NCBI GenBank assembly: GCA_031772625.1
Contig: CM062816.1
Span: 825,946,556 to 826,010,555, forward strand
Source of the DNA: Pinus tabuliformis
Lineage: Eukaryota > Streptophyta > Pinopsida > Pinales > Pinaceae
Direction: 5' to 3'
Length of the DNA: 64,000 nt
In this document: positions 1 to 11,869 of the stretch, one piece after another
Numbering within the stretch: position 1 is the stretch's first letter
Layout of the letters: the number at the start of each line of letters is the position of its first letter
Notes under the pieces: model-generated
The model's database searches: none
Seen by the model: only the letters and a program-made list of their open reading frames with translations
What the model was told of the DNA's origin: nothing
Translations under genes and position numbers: made by a program

Positions 1-192
1 ACTGGAATTAGAGTAGTACCTGTGCCTATCACCCCTCCTATCTAGAGTATCCAAGGACCTGCCATCTCTGATCGTGTCCTCTCCATCCAACCTGTACTCA
101 CCATGAGACCTGCTGCCATATGCCCCATTAGTTTTTTCCTCCTGCTCATGGATGATCTAAAGTGGCCCCTATCGCTGCAATTTTGAAAAACT

Positions 193-420
193 CTAAAGGA
201 GTATTGCATTATCCTCTACTAGTTTCTCTTGTGCCTGCATGATTTTTTCATTGTTCGCCGTAAAACTCCTTATTTTTTCCTTCAAGATTCTCAACGTGTC
301 TGCTAAATCAGAAGAGTGCCCAACACCACGTTGCTTATCTAATCCATAGGGAGAGCCTTGGGAACTGTAGTCTACAATATTGCTAGTCATCTTTAATATT
401 CTTCCTGCAAGGTATATCAT
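193..420 (-). CDS. Short gag-like ORF, N-terminal fragment
   Basis: A 75-residue minus-strand ORF lies about 480 bp downstream of the PBS of element A, where gag should begin. The C-terminal half (around residues 40-70) is charged and helical (LADTLRILKEKI, then QAQEKLVEDN), like the N-terminal coiled segment of many gypsy Gag proteins. It ends in a stop at 193, and the following 192 bases show no obvious continuation in the same frame. No zinc knuckle or capsid motif is visible. Function is inferred from position only; it could be a chance ORF. Confidence 0.35.
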   Translation of the reverse strand: MIYLAGRILKMTSNIVDYSSQGSPYGLDKQRGVGHSSDLADTLRILKEKIRSFTANNEKIMQAQEKLVEDNAILL

Positions 421-898
421 GTCAGCTAAACCAAATCATAATAAACCAACTTACCTTAGTATAATTCGAGGAGGATACCTAGTCTCCAAGATGAACAAAT
501 CAACATAATACATGGATAACATAATCATGACATCATATAGAAATATAGCACATAGTATGTAACCATATATCTATCATTCTAACTAGAGTCCAGTCATCAA
601 TGCATGACCATATCAACTACACATACCATGAACTCATGCATGACAACAACAACCATATCACTGTACACTTGACCACATGTGAATACTAACATGCATAAAC
701 AACGTGTAACCAATCATACACTCATGATGACAAACTTCACACCAACAACATCCTCTTTCACATGGAGACATCACTACAACCATGACCAACACCATGCATA
801 TGCAACAAGCACATAGACCACAAGGATGATTAACACACGTGCAACTGATATGAATGCATGAAAAACACACATCCCATCTAGTCTGAGGGGTGAACCAT

Positions 899-910
899 GC
901 TCTGATACCA
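899..910 (-). other. Primer-binding site (tRNA-iMet type) of element A
   Basis: The minus strand reads TGGTATCAGAGC, complementary to the 3' end of plant initiator tRNA-Met. It lies 3 bp from the LTR end at 914, the normal geometry for priming minus-strand DNA synthesis. Confidence 0.88.
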
Positions 911-1511
911 CTTTGTAATGCCCTCCTCCCACATCTACCCAAGTAACCAGCCAACCGGGGTAAACATGTGACAAGAAGTTACTATGATATGATTCGACCT
1001 CCTAAGTAACCTTAAGGAAGTAGAATCAATGGAAACACACCATACGAGACCTTCTGTACCTGGTACAAGACTCCCAGAATGCATCCCAGTCATTACCCTA
1101 ACCAACCCCTAGGTCTCACTGAAATTTTAGACCTGTAAAACCCTAAACACTCCCTTGATATGGGCAAGAGTGCATTTGAGGACCTATGGATGCATGCACA
1201 ACATGTGTGTGCTAGCATCCAGGGACTTTTCTACCCAGCACTGTGCCTGCAACACCGAGATTTGAGCCAATTTTTCATGCCCAAATCCCAATTCACTGCT
1301 CATAATTCAATGACACTTTTAGAATCCATGATTTACATAATAACAAGTCTTACAAATCAAAAATTGACACCAGGACTAGCTTTGACCATCCCCTACCGGG
1401 ACTGGCATTTTGTTAAACACTTGGCATCAATGTAATTTATAGGAAATGAATACAAGATAGAGCATAAATGACTGATAACTCATATGAGACTTGACAAGGA
1501 GGATCACCATG

Positions 1512-2604
1512 TGTTGAAAAATGTGCAACAAGAAATGTTAAAGTTAGAATGTGCTAAAAATAGACCTACTAAAAATAACAGTTCGGTTAGTGAGGTCATT
1601 GGCCACATTGAGTGAGAGGTGAAACTGCTAAAAATAGAAAGTTATAAAATAGCATTTCTGGGTCCCTTCCTATTTAGAACAGTCCCTAGTCTATCTATAG
1701 GAAGTAAAATTAATTTTGGTCTTAACAGCAGTTGGAAATATTAATTAATTAATTCAGTTGAGTTAATTAGTTAAGGAAATTCGAATTTGAAGTCTTTGTG
1801 AGCATGCACATGAGTTGTCCCACTGATTGAGGAATTTATCCTTAATTTCCTCCACTGATTGAGGGAATAAGTATGAGTTCTATAATGAGAGAATCAATTG
1901 ACTTAGTTCTAACTAGTCAAGTCCAGTTAGATTATTTTAGCAAGTTGTTAAAATAATAAAATATAGTTTGTTAATGCTTGCATGCATGTGACAACTATTA
2001 TTTTAGATAACTGAGAATTCACTCATGGATAACTGTTGCATGTCAGTTCTGTCAGAGACCCAGTTGAGATCAGATGTGGGACAGTGTACTATTAGATGCT
2101 TGACTATTTCTAGTAAGTAGTTTTTGCATGGTTGAGGAACTAGTGTCCTCAAGGATTGCGTAGTTGGACCATTGGTTAACTTGGTATGTTTGGAATTAAT
2201 TGCATATGATTTTTGCTATTATTTCCTAAGCAAAATGCGCAAGGAAATAGGGATTGGACCATAGGTCAAGCCTTTATATACAGGGCTTGGTTGGTTCATG
2301 AGACACATCTTCACATCTTCATAGTTCATTGAGAACTAGATAGCTTGAGAGCTGATTCTTTTTGTATTGTGAAGAGGATTTCCACTTGATTGATAATACA
2401 TGGTTGGGGTTTTATGCTGGTGCTTTCCCCTGGATATATCTTGTGTTATGTGTGATTATTTCTCTTGATCAGTTATGCATGTTTCTACTTGATGTTGCTC
2501 ATGAATTCGATTATGCTTCCGCTTAATGTTTTGTAGAAGGAGAACAAGTATTATGCTTTAGGACATTGCATATATCGGTTTGTTCTACAGGTGAAATTTC
2601 TACA
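1512..2604 (+). repeat. Solo LTR (copia-type) nested in the LTR of element A
   Basis: A 1093-bp unit starts TGTTGAAAAATG and ends GAAATTTCTACA, flanked by a perfect 5-bp duplication CCATG (1507-1511 and 2605-2609). It has no internal region, so it is a solo LTR left by LTR-LTR recombination. The same family occurs inverted at 14839-15970. Its downstream half shares layout with the LTR of the copia element at 21258-33755 (a GGGGTTTT stretch, then a CTTTCCCC stretch, then a GTGTTA stretch), so a related copia lineage is likely. Confidence 0.93.
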
Positions 2605-3648
2605 CCATGCTCTTCCCTTAACTATTTTGACATCAATTATCTCTTGCATCCATTATCCTTTTAGTTACAAGTAAATACATGAAATAACCATGACAATAAC
2701 CAGTCATATAACCATGCTTATAGCCAACATTAAACCATGAAAATAAAAATGAGATAACAACCATTAAATCCACATATTACTAAGTACCAAAGCAAGAGAA
2801 CTTAGATTTTATTAAACATAGGAAAATTTGACCAGGTTCGGGACTTCCACATACCACCCGACTGTAGACATGGCTAAACAAAACATTTATTTCAGCCAGT
2901 CACCCTCATGCCATATTCCAAGCATGAATGTGGGATATCGTGGATAAACCAATCCAAAAAAAATGCAAGGGAATCCAGAGGTTAAACCACCTCTACACTC
3001 ACTAAACTGTGATCTCACCAAAACTGACACTAATATCACAAAACCAAACCGAGCTAGGAATGCCTCCAGACTCCATCACTATCCTTAAGGAATTTTCTGT
3101 CTCCTTATCTCTCAAGCTTTACTACAATCCACACTGGATCACTAGGCCCTAAACCGAGACACCAGTCTCTCAGGATTTATAGAAATCCACACAGGATTAC
3201 TTGGCCCTAAACCAATACTCCACCCTCAGTCTTTACCATGTATCCCGCCAAAACCAGTCAAGGAATTCCTAGGCCTTTGGGATTTTCCTGAGACCACCTC
3301 TGCCTCGGATTCCAAAACCATCTGGAAATTCCAAAGCTCAAAAATGAGAAAATAATCCCATCACACCATTCCTATCCAAAAAAAGGAAAGTCTAGGCTGA
3401 AAACCACTGTCATAACCTGACAAAACCTTGCCACCCATAACAAGAGAACCATACACCAACACACAAATCCATGCATGTCAAAACCAACTAGGAAATCATA
3501 GATGAAATATATTACTTGCAAGTATTCTTGCTGAAGTTGCTTGATCATGCTCCTCCTTGCTTGATCCTCACTTTCCTTCCTTTCCTTTTTCTTGCTTTTC
3601 CTTCCTTACCCCAAGGCTAGAGTGCTCCAAGAAAACTCTAATTGTCCA

Positions 3649-3653
<5 letters not shown>

Positions 3654-3687
<34 letters not shown>
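3654..3687. repeat. (GA)17 microsatellite
   Basis: A pure GA dinucleotide run of about 34 bp inside the LTR of element A, followed by another short GAGAGAG after a small interruption. Confidence 0.95.
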
Positions 3688-3691
<4 letters not shown>

Positions 3692-4067
3692 TGAGAGAGC
3701 TCCAAAACTGAACTGACAAAAGGTACCAACTAATCCTGAGAAGCCTTTTTATCAATTAGGCTTTTATTTTCTTCATTTTCCATTATTTTCCTTCAATTTC
3801 CTCATCACATGCAACCTGTGACCTTTCACCTTCCTTTTCTCCTATTTTCCTTTATTTTCATAAATAAATGTGCCAAAAATACTTTTTTTCCTTTTTAATG
3901 CCTTAGCCATTTCCTTTGCCAATTTCCCTTAGCCATAAACACATCCAGTGATGCCCACTAGGATATATCTACCCAACATTCAACTTGGAATAAGTGTTGC
4001 TTAATCATGGTTGTATTTTTCCTTTATTAACTTTCATTACATGAACTTTTAACCAGGGGTTGTTACA

Positions 4068-4359
4068 TAGAGAATATGTGTAAATAGAGAAGGTTAGAAT
4101 CATTGGAGATTGTTTAATGGGTTGTAGATTCACAATATTAGTATTCACTCATTTCACCATAAGTAGATGAGGAAATAAGTATGTTTAAGATGTGCCTACC
4201 TTGGTTGGTTATCAATCCCATTTCCACAAATCTAAAATGTCACATTTCAATAATAATTTTTGCCAACAATATCAACAATCCAATTAGATTCAAACATGCT
4301 AAGATTCAAGCCCTCAATAAATTTTCAATAAGAAACCTTTAATTCATAGTTTTAGAAAT
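4068..4359. other. Unassigned AT-rich spacer between element A and the LINE
   Basis: About 290 bp of AT-rich DNA without a coding signal. It lies between the LTR of element A and the target site of the LINE, so it probably belongs to the pre-insertion locus that continues at 45099-45161 and then at 60138. Confidence 0.6.
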
Positions 4360-4376
4360 AACATAATCAATATTTT
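4360..4376. repeat. Left target-site duplication of the LINE (17 bp)
   Basis: AACATAATCAATATTTT occurs here and again exactly at 45082-45098, flanking the interval that carries LINE ORF1 and ORF2. Seventeen bases is within the usual range for L1 target-site duplications. Confidence 0.8.
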
Positions 4377-4625
4377 GAAAACATCTAATTATAAACGGTC
4401 GCTAGCATGGGAGATTGGATGGCACGGTCTCGCAGCTTTGAAACCATGGATGAGAAGGGTTAGGGATTCCCTCATCTTTTTCGTTGCAGTCACCTTTTAT
4501 TTTCTCACCCTTCACTACACCGCTATCACCGCTATGGTTGACATCCTAACCATTATCTCCTATGTTGTCATCCTGCTACCCTACTTTCTCACGATGTCGT
4601 TGTTGCTGTCTACAGAATGTTAGCA

Positions 4626-6463
4626 ATGGATGTCGACGTGCTTGACTATTTGGAGGATCCAAACCCTGAAGGGTCCATCTGGACAGGTCCCAAGTCTACG
4701 TCAGAGTAGACAAATAACAAACCTCTGGGCACATTATCTCCAACTTCGCAAGATTACTCTCACTGTCGTTTCGACCCGGGACCCTCCTTGCACCCCATTT
4801 TGTCCGCTGACTTCTCCATCAGAACACCAGGTCTCGAGTGCCCTCCCCTCTTGCTGGAAACCTTAAAATATTTCATTTCCTACATACCTTTGTCCCCCAC
4901 CTTTGACTTCGTGCCTTTGTACACCCCCCATCTGACTCCCCCTTCCATAAACCCTCACGCGGTCGGACAAGACTCTGTTTTTGCCTCCCCTCTGCATGCG
5001 GCCGTTTAACACTTCCCGCTTCATTCCTTGGCTACTCTTGGCCTCTATTCATCCCCATATGGGTGTTTTGATACTCCTATTGTTAAAGCTCGCTCCAGAA
5101 CCCCTCTATCTCGACGGCATGCATCGGGCTCACAGGACCCTCTTCGGGAACATCCCACTTCTCCATCGACCAGAAAATATAAGAAATAGAAGTGTGTCAA
5201 GGCCACTCGAAAGCAATTGGAGATCAGCTTTGGGGTGGGTGTGTGCATGGGGGAGGTGGTGGACACAAATAACTTGGTGTTGGTTGGTAGGGTTCGAGGA
5301 CGTGCCTACACTGCTTGCAGATTACGACAATGGGTCATGGAAATTTTGGGGCATATACTTACGAAACTCCCAATTGTAACCACTTTGGCTCGAGGGTGCT
5401 TCGCTCTGATTTTTTCAAGAGAGGAATAGAAAACATGGGTCCTATCGCGATATTGGCATATTGAGATGGCTCCCGTCCTGCTAAAGTGTTGGAACCCTTT
5501 ATTCGACCTTGAGCGCGAACAATTGGGAGCTGGACCAATTTGGGTCAGGTTATCGAGCCTCCCCCTACATTTCTGGTCTAAGGATGTTTTTACACACATC
5601 GGGAATGTTCTTGGAACATATCTAGAATTTGAAAAGTCATATGAATCAACTGGTAACAAGACCATGGCTTGAATATTGGTTTATTTGGATATCAAAGAAG
5701 GATTGGAGGAACATATTACTTTGCACTGTCAAAGATTCACATGAATTCAGCTCTTGGACTATGAAGGCGTGCCCTTCTACTGCCGGAGGTGTCATAAAGT
5801 GGGGCATCTATTCAAGGAATTCCCATTCGTTAAACCTGTCGTCTCCCCTACCGAAGCTCTGGAAGCAGCTTCCATGGGAGAAGCATCTACTGTAGAAGAG
5901 TCGACTTCACGATCTCAAGGGACGCGTCACACTGTTTGTGAAGATGCTCAGGTCCCTGTTTCGATTTCTCCCAGGCCTCCTTCACCACCTATGACGAGAT
6001 CCTGGGCTACAGTCACGGCTGCTCGATCATCGAGTACTTCTTCTCCCCTCTTCTTTGCATCTCCTATTAATTCTACATTTCTATTATGCATCATCATGTT
6101 GCATTTTCATCCATCCCTAACATCACATTGTCCCTAATTTCATGCCCTCTAGACTTGAACCCTCCAATTATATCCACCACTCTGCCTTCCATACCTGATA
6201 TTCTCTCCGACCCACCCCTAGAGATTCCTACTTCCTCTCGACATTCACACTCATACAATCTCCGGTCTAGGGCATCCCTTCCACCCGATCTATCTAGGAT
6301 TGGGCTGATTTCCCCTCCTAAATCCTCCAAGTCCACCAAAGGTAGACATTCCTTCATCTCCAAGGTGATCATCCAGGTTGGGGTGGATGTGGCTTTGGGA
6401 AGGCAATCCACACTCGAGAGGGTTCTTAGAGCATCGAATACCCTTAATCAGTTTCTATCATGA
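4626..6463 (+). pseudogene. LINE ORF1: Gag-like nucleic-acid-binding protein (broken)
   Basis: The reading frame starts at ATG 4626 and runs to about 6135, then shifts to the frame that ends at 6463. Near 5217-5660 it has the DUF4283-type core typical of plant L1 ORF1 (a region with GPIWVRLSSLPLHFW). Near 5775-5830 it has a zinc knuckle CRRCHKVGHLFKEF whose last Cys is Phe. A Ser/Pro-rich tail follows. In-frame stops include TAG (4704-4706 and 5427-5429) and TGA (5670-5672 and near 5739). The role in the family is RNA binding and RNP assembly. The 5466-5672 and 5754-6137 pieces are parts of this one ORF, not separate genes. Confidence 0.8.
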
Positions 6464-7464
6464 AATGGTTATCTTTTAATTGCAGGGGCCTGACAAGCCT
6501 TGTCAAAAAATATGCCCTCAGAAGGTTGTTGGAATCTGAGACCATCGATATCATTTATCTTCAAGAAACCCTGGCCAATGCTGACTTGATCATCCCTATT
6601 CTTCATTCCCTGAAGTCGGGCTGGACTTTCCATGCTCATGATGCCATCAGAATATATGGAGGTATTGCCTTAGGTATCAATCCATGCACCATTAAGATTA
6701 TCTCCACCTGGGGTGGAGCTGGGTTTATTGGAATGGAGATTTTCTCCTCCAAATTAGGGATGGAGATCAGAATATTAAATATCTACGCCCCCTGTCTCAA
6801 CTGGGTTGATTTTTGGACTCATCTGCTCAACTTATCCCTTGTAAATTCTAACAATCTTATCCTAGGAGGGGATTTGAATTTCTCTATTGGATATGGGGAA
6901 TCCTAGGGAAATAATAACCATATTGATCCACTTTCGAACATCATGTCTCACCTCATGGAGAAGCACCAATTGATTGATATCGCCATGCACAAATTGATGC
7001 CTACTTGGCGTAATCGAAAAACTGGAGATGCTGCATTAACCAGGTGATTAGATCACTTTCTCATAAAGGGACATTTGATTCAGGCTCTTCCTAATTATTG
7101 TTAATGGGTTGGAATGGGTGGAATCTATGACCACACTCCTATCCTCCTTGAGCTCTTTGGGCCCATTCCTAAGCCTAGGGATCCCTTCAAATTCAATTCC
7201 TCTTGGTTAATGAACCCTGACTACATCAATTTGGTCATGGATTTCTGGCATACCCACCCTCCATCCAGGGGGATATATATAGCAGAGGGCTTCTGTCAGA
7301 ATTTACTCGAGATCAAGAGCCTTAATATTAAATGGGCCAAGGAAAAAAGGGACCGGATGAATTAGCGCTCTCTACCATTGAACCACAAATGGCAAATTTA
7401 TTAGATGAGCATGGAAGAGGGTTTATATTGGATGATGCTAAAACTCTCCTCACTAACTTAGAGT
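6460..7464 (+). pseudogene. LINE ORF2, 5' half: apurinic/apyrimidinic-type endonuclease
   Basis: The frame opens with ATG 6460, whose last bases overlap the TGA of ORF1 (ATGA). The first residues, WLSFNCRGL, are the start of an L1 endonuclease. QE near residue 27, the GGDLN motif (around 6870) and the DHTPI motif (7132-7146) are recognisable metal and catalytic positions. A stop at 6904-6906 (TAG), further stops near 7046 and 7102, and a frameshift near 7350-7360 break it. The protein is then cut by gypsy B at 7465. In the family this domain nicks target DNA for target-primed reverse transcription. Confidence 0.85.
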
Positions 7465-8700
7465 TGTTGGTGCACTAAGATGACTATTAAAAGAAACCTT
7501 AATACCTACATTAGTTATCAAACTAGGGTAAGTCTGTTTATTTTAAGAGTGTTCAACATTGTCTATGTAAGTGAATTCAAAGGCTAATTCATAATGAAAT
7601 GATTTAGAATTGTTGCAATGATTAATATCTAATTCTTGAAGTTCAATCCAAAACAAATCTAAAGGAAAATCTTAAAGAATTTGGAAATCTATCTTAATCT
7701 ATTGTGCAGAAAACTGAATCTGAATGCAAGTAAAAAGAATCACTCTTAGTAGATTGACTAGTATCAACAATAATTGATTCAACAAGAAAGAAAGCTACAA
7801 CAAATGAACAACAAGAAACTATTCAAAATTTTAACTGAAAGCAATCAACTGTAAACTCAAGATCTCTGATAACACTTCTTCAAAATGAACAACAATCAAA
7901 TACTTAAACTAATATGATAAATTCATCAAAGATTAACACACAACTCTAAATATAGCAAGATCTAGATTCTAGTTTGAATGGCAAAGGTAAATCGTAACAA
8001 CCAATACTTACAAGAATCAAAATAATTCTAGTTTCATGAAATAACAGGAATAAACAATTACAAGAGTAAATAGAAATAAGTATGGCACAATTAAAGCAGT
8101 AAATCTCCTATCGACCAGGCCCAGAGTCTCCAGAAGTCACTGTCGAAATATACTCAGAATGTATTTACAAGTCAAACACGGTATTTCTCATTGAACTCTA
8201 TAAAGATACATCATCACCGTAGTGAGAATACTCTATGTCAAAAGTGAATAGTTACAATCTCTCAATTCCTCACTAGCTTAACTTAGTTACATTCTACTTC
8301 GCCCATCGACTTTATATAATTAATGAGATATAAACAGATAGGAGTGAATCCTGAGGATCAGGAGATCTTGAGGATTTCACAACCGACAATCTGATTTCAT
8401 TACAAAATAAACTTGATTCTCCTAGTCTTCCGCTATCCTTCATGAGCGAGACATTTGTCCTTTTCCTTTTCTTGGTCACTGTTGTTCCATCGTTTGAACA
8501 TCAATTGTTCAATTCATATTCCTGCATATAAAAATAGCGAAAGTTACCTTTAATGCCCAAAATTACCCATTTCATTAATGATTGATTTTATCTAGCTTCT
8601 ACAATCATTTCTTCTAAATTATTTTTTCTAAAATGAAGATAAAATTAAAGATTAATTAAGCTAAGATGAGAATAAAACATACCTTTTCCATGGCCCAACA
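7465..8700 (-). repeat. 3' LTR of gypsy element B
   Basis: 1236 bp, beginning TGTTGGTGCACTAAG and ending CATGGCCCAACA on the plus strand (TGTTGG / CCAACA inverted termini). It matches 40478-41712 along its whole length with scattered substitutions and small indels. Confidence 0.95.
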
Positions 8701-8716
8701 TACTCCCCTGCTTACC
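8701..8716 (-). other. Polypurine tract region of gypsy element B
   Basis: The minus strand reads GGTAAGCAGGGGAGTA immediately before the 3' LTR, the position where plus-strand DNA synthesis is primed. Confidence 0.65.
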
Positions 8717-8840
8717 TTATTGCATGTCCTCATGCAATCAGATGATTGAGGTGCAGTTGTATCAAAGAATAGGCAGGATAAAATTCTTCTTTATATAGCC
8801 TGAAACCATTTTTTTGTTTTAAGTATTGCAAAATTCTGGT

Positions 8841-11800
8841 TTATATGGTAATCTCGCAAATCATAATCATAGTAATACCCTTCAGGGGGTACCAGATAAT
8901 AGGACATCTGTAATGGCATCCTATCCAGGCAGGAGCCATGCCTAGGACCATATTGTTGTACCTGTTTAGGCGAGCAACAACTGCTTTAAATTTTCTGTAC
9001 CCAAATGGCTCCTGGTTCTTGACATTGTTAGTGGAGGCTTCCCATCTTTGCCTTGCTACCAACAAAGCTTCCTCCTTAATGTCTTGAAAGTATTCTCTTC
9101 ATGCCTGTATAATATATGTATGGAGTGGTCCCAATTTAGCCACAGCCTCCTTTTGTTGCATAAACCTTTTATGTTGGACCGAAAGATGTAAGGGTTTCGT
9201 GGGTTCTCCTCTGACCCACAAATCTATACCTTGTTCCCTTTTCTGAAAAGTGTTATAGGCTTTAGCCCATTTAACATGATTGGTAGCAAAAGGGAGGAAA
9301 GCTTGGAATTGAATGTCCCCAATGAAGGGGCTAGGATTACTATCCAGTTCATCCTCCAAGAAGAAATTGTGCAGGTATAATTCGCATAGAAGGCATTGTA
9401 ATTGCTCATTTTGTTCCCTAAACCATTGGACAAAGTCTGGAGTGATCATGAATTCTGCTGACTTACCTACCCTGATAGCTTTAACTTTCAGCAATAGGTA
9501 GCTTTCTAACAAGAATAGCGCATAATTAGTGGCAGGTGACCAACAAGACAAAGCATCAGAGTAAAGAGAAAAAATAGTTTCAATTTTTTCCTTGGCCTTC
9601 TGAAGCTTGGCTTGTGCTTTCTCTAATTTCTTTTGCTCATCTTTGAAGCTAGAAAAATTCTCATCTTCCGTTGTAGTAAGTTCATCAAATTTCTTCTGCA
9701 ACTCCTGGTGTACCGGTAACGGTACTAATTCTTCCTTATGTTGAGCCAACTCCTATTGGGTCTTTGTTAATTCATTCTGCAATTTCATGTTAACATTTTC
9801 CCTTACCAGAGGAGCATAGTGAGGGGTTTCCTCTGTTTGAGTTTCACTATCATATGTTATCACTAAATCAGTTTGAACAGTAGCTTCAGCTGTTTCTTGG
9901 GACATACAACAATCTTCTTGGGCATTCTCCTCAAAATCAGTTTGAACAACAACTTCGACTGTTTCCTAGGGCATATAGTAGTCTACCTGGGAATTCTCCT
10001 CAGAATTGGTTTGGAAAGAGAGATCTGTAGGAAAGTCCATTTGGGTCTCCACTGAGAAAACACAAGGACTTTCAGTCTGAGTCCCAATATTCATGAAAGG
10101 ACATTGTTCTGTTTGGGTCCCGATTGAACAAACACAAGGACTTTCAGTCTGAGTCTCAATATCCTCCAAAGAACAATGTTATGTTTGGGTCCCTATAGTT
10201 TCCAATTCCACTTTCAGTTTCCGAGCCTTAACTGCTTCTTTTAACCACTCTCTCAATTGTTTGACTTTTTCTTTTGTTTCTTGTATTTCTTAATCAACTT
10301 CCTCAATATGTCCTTGTACGATTTTTTCTTCGAGGGGTTTCTGATTGGAGCTGGCACAGTCGTATTTATTTCAGGTTCATGAAGATCTATGCCAATATCA
10401 GGGTTATGTTCCAATGGAATAGTATCTTCTGATTGATTCTTGTCTTCAAGGTCTTCTTCTACATGGGCTTCTTTCTCAGGGGATTCCAATGGAATAGTAT
10501 CTCCTAAGTGATTTTTGTCTTCAAGGTCTTTTTCTGTATGGGCTTCTTTCTAAGGAACAATATCTCCTGATTGGTTTCTGTCCTCAAGGTCTTCTTCTGC
10601 ACGGGCCTCTTTCTCGGGGGACTCCATTACAACAATATCCCCTGGTTGATTTTCATCCCCAAGGATTTCTTCTGCATGGGCCTCTTTCTCAAGGGACTCA
10701 TTCATAGAGGGAACTGATTCCCTCTGATCCTCCAAATTATTAGAAGATGGAAAAGTTTCAGTATGGACAGAACTACCGACAGAGGCGGACTAGTTAAGGG
10801 AATGATTTTTCCCTTCAGAGTTTCCAGATGGATCCTTTTCTTCACAGTATGTACCCATATTCTCCAATACTTGAGTCATTTCTTCCTCATATTCCTACAG
10901 AAAATCATCTTGTGGACTTGGAGAGGGCATATGAGATGACCCTTCTTCTTTTGTTGGAATTGGGGTGCACTACTATGATTTTATCCTTGTAGAACGCCTA
11001 TGTTTCGCTGGGCTAGAGGCCAAAGAAGTATTCCTTCTTTTTCTTGCCCTTTTTGGACCCATTACCTTTACTCTTTATTGTTCAGTATCTGTGTCATCCA
11101 TGTTTCTATCATCTATCCCTGTCTGTGCATCTAGGTTTCCTTCTAGTGGGGTTAAGGAAGGATTTACAAAGTTATTCCAAGTTAATTATGGTTGGGCCAA
11201 TCCATGAATAATGATTAACTTAATTATACTGATAACAGAATGTGGGTCTTTAGCCTTCCTAACCCGACTAGCAATATCATGCAATAAGGAATTTAAATAG
11301 ATTGGAAAATTAATCATAATTTTCTGCTTCAGAATAGATAACAGTTTGAGTTGTCGAGGTTTTACCACATCTTGACGTCCATCACAAGTGATGTACCTCT
11401 AAACAATGGTCATCAATTCCTCACATGGTTTCTTTAAAGATGTGGGGTGAATCCCTTTTCCTTTGCATAACAATTGTTCCGCTGGGTCTTGGAATACCGC
11501 AACTGCGCCTTGGAGGAGAACATGCTTATCAGTCCATCTTATGCCTTCTGCTAGAAGTCCAAAGACTTCAACTATAACTGCTTTAGAAACTATTATATTT
11601 CTACCCTTCACCGTCGTGCATCCATCTTGTAGATTTTGCAAGAATTCAAGTGATATTTCATCATGGGATCCCTGTAACTTGGCCAGGTACTGAAGCCATC
11701 CAACGTGCTCAAGAATTTCGTGAGCCTATTCTGATACTCAGAGTACTGTAGGTTCACTACGGATAGCTTTTCCTCCCATGGTTGTTGTTTCTCAGTAGCT

Positions 11801-11859
11801 GGTTCACTTCGCACTTTTGCATGCGCTTCCTCACAAATTCTTAGTTTGGAACAACACAA
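8841..11859 (-). pseudogene. Extra ORF of gypsy B downstream of pol: large charged, repeat-containing protein of unknown function
   Basis: Fragments in three minus-strand frames add up to one former protein of about 1000 residues lying between pol and the 3' LTR. From the N-terminus: a globular part (11860-11190) with a VEVFGLLAEGIRW motif; a basic stretch near 11060-10970 with GPKRARKRR and RRSTRIK, resembling nuclear-localisation signals; an acidic repeat region (10750-10380) of ESPEKEAHAEEDLED-like units; a basic YKKQKKKS stretch (about 10265); IGTQTESPCV-type repeats (10169-9966); and a coiled-coil plus globular C-terminus (9749-8841). There is no signal peptide or clear membrane segment, so an env-like role is not supported. 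Stops include TAG at 11399 and TGA at about 9100. Extra 3' ORFs are known in Athila/Tat elements; this protein's job is unknown to me. Confidence 0.65.
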
Positions 11860-11869
11860 TAAACCATAT

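Larger units (their letters stand above)
1..4067 (-). mobile_element. Gypsy element A, left-truncated by the window (5' LTR, PBS, leader, gag start)
   Basis: This is the 5' part of an LTR retrotransposon read on the minus strand. From right to left it has an LTR (914-4067), a 3-bp spacer, a tRNA-iMet-type primer-binding site, about 480 bp of leader and the first codons of a gag-like ORF. The rest lies beyond base 1. Assignment to Ty3/gypsy rests on the long LTR and the short gag peptide and is not proven, since no pol is visible. A target-site duplication cannot be tested because the other LTR is outside the window. Confidence 0.7.
914..4067 (-). repeat. 5' LTR of gypsy element A (contains a nested solo LTR)
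   Basis: On the plus strand the LTR begins TGTAATGCCC and ends GTTGTTACA, so the termini carry short inverted repeats (TGTAA / TTACA). It is 3154 bp, or about 2056 bp once the nested solo LTR and its duplicated site (1507-2604) are removed. It contains a (GA)n microsatellite near 3654. The plus-strand ORF at 1160-1435 inside it resembles nothing and is not annotated. The right end is inferred from the TG/CA termini because no second LTR is available for comparison. Confidence 0.72.

Noticed and set aside
658..974. Minus-strand ORFs of 98 and 66 codons near the PBS of element A
   Set aside because: They overlap each other, the PBS and the LTR edge, have odd Cys/Trp/His-rich composition and match no retroelement domain.
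4375..4623. 82-codon plus ORF with hydrophobic stretches before LINE ORF1
   Set aside because: It lies in the presumed 5'UTR of the LINE, in another frame from ORF1, and its hydrophobic runs come from T-rich sequence.
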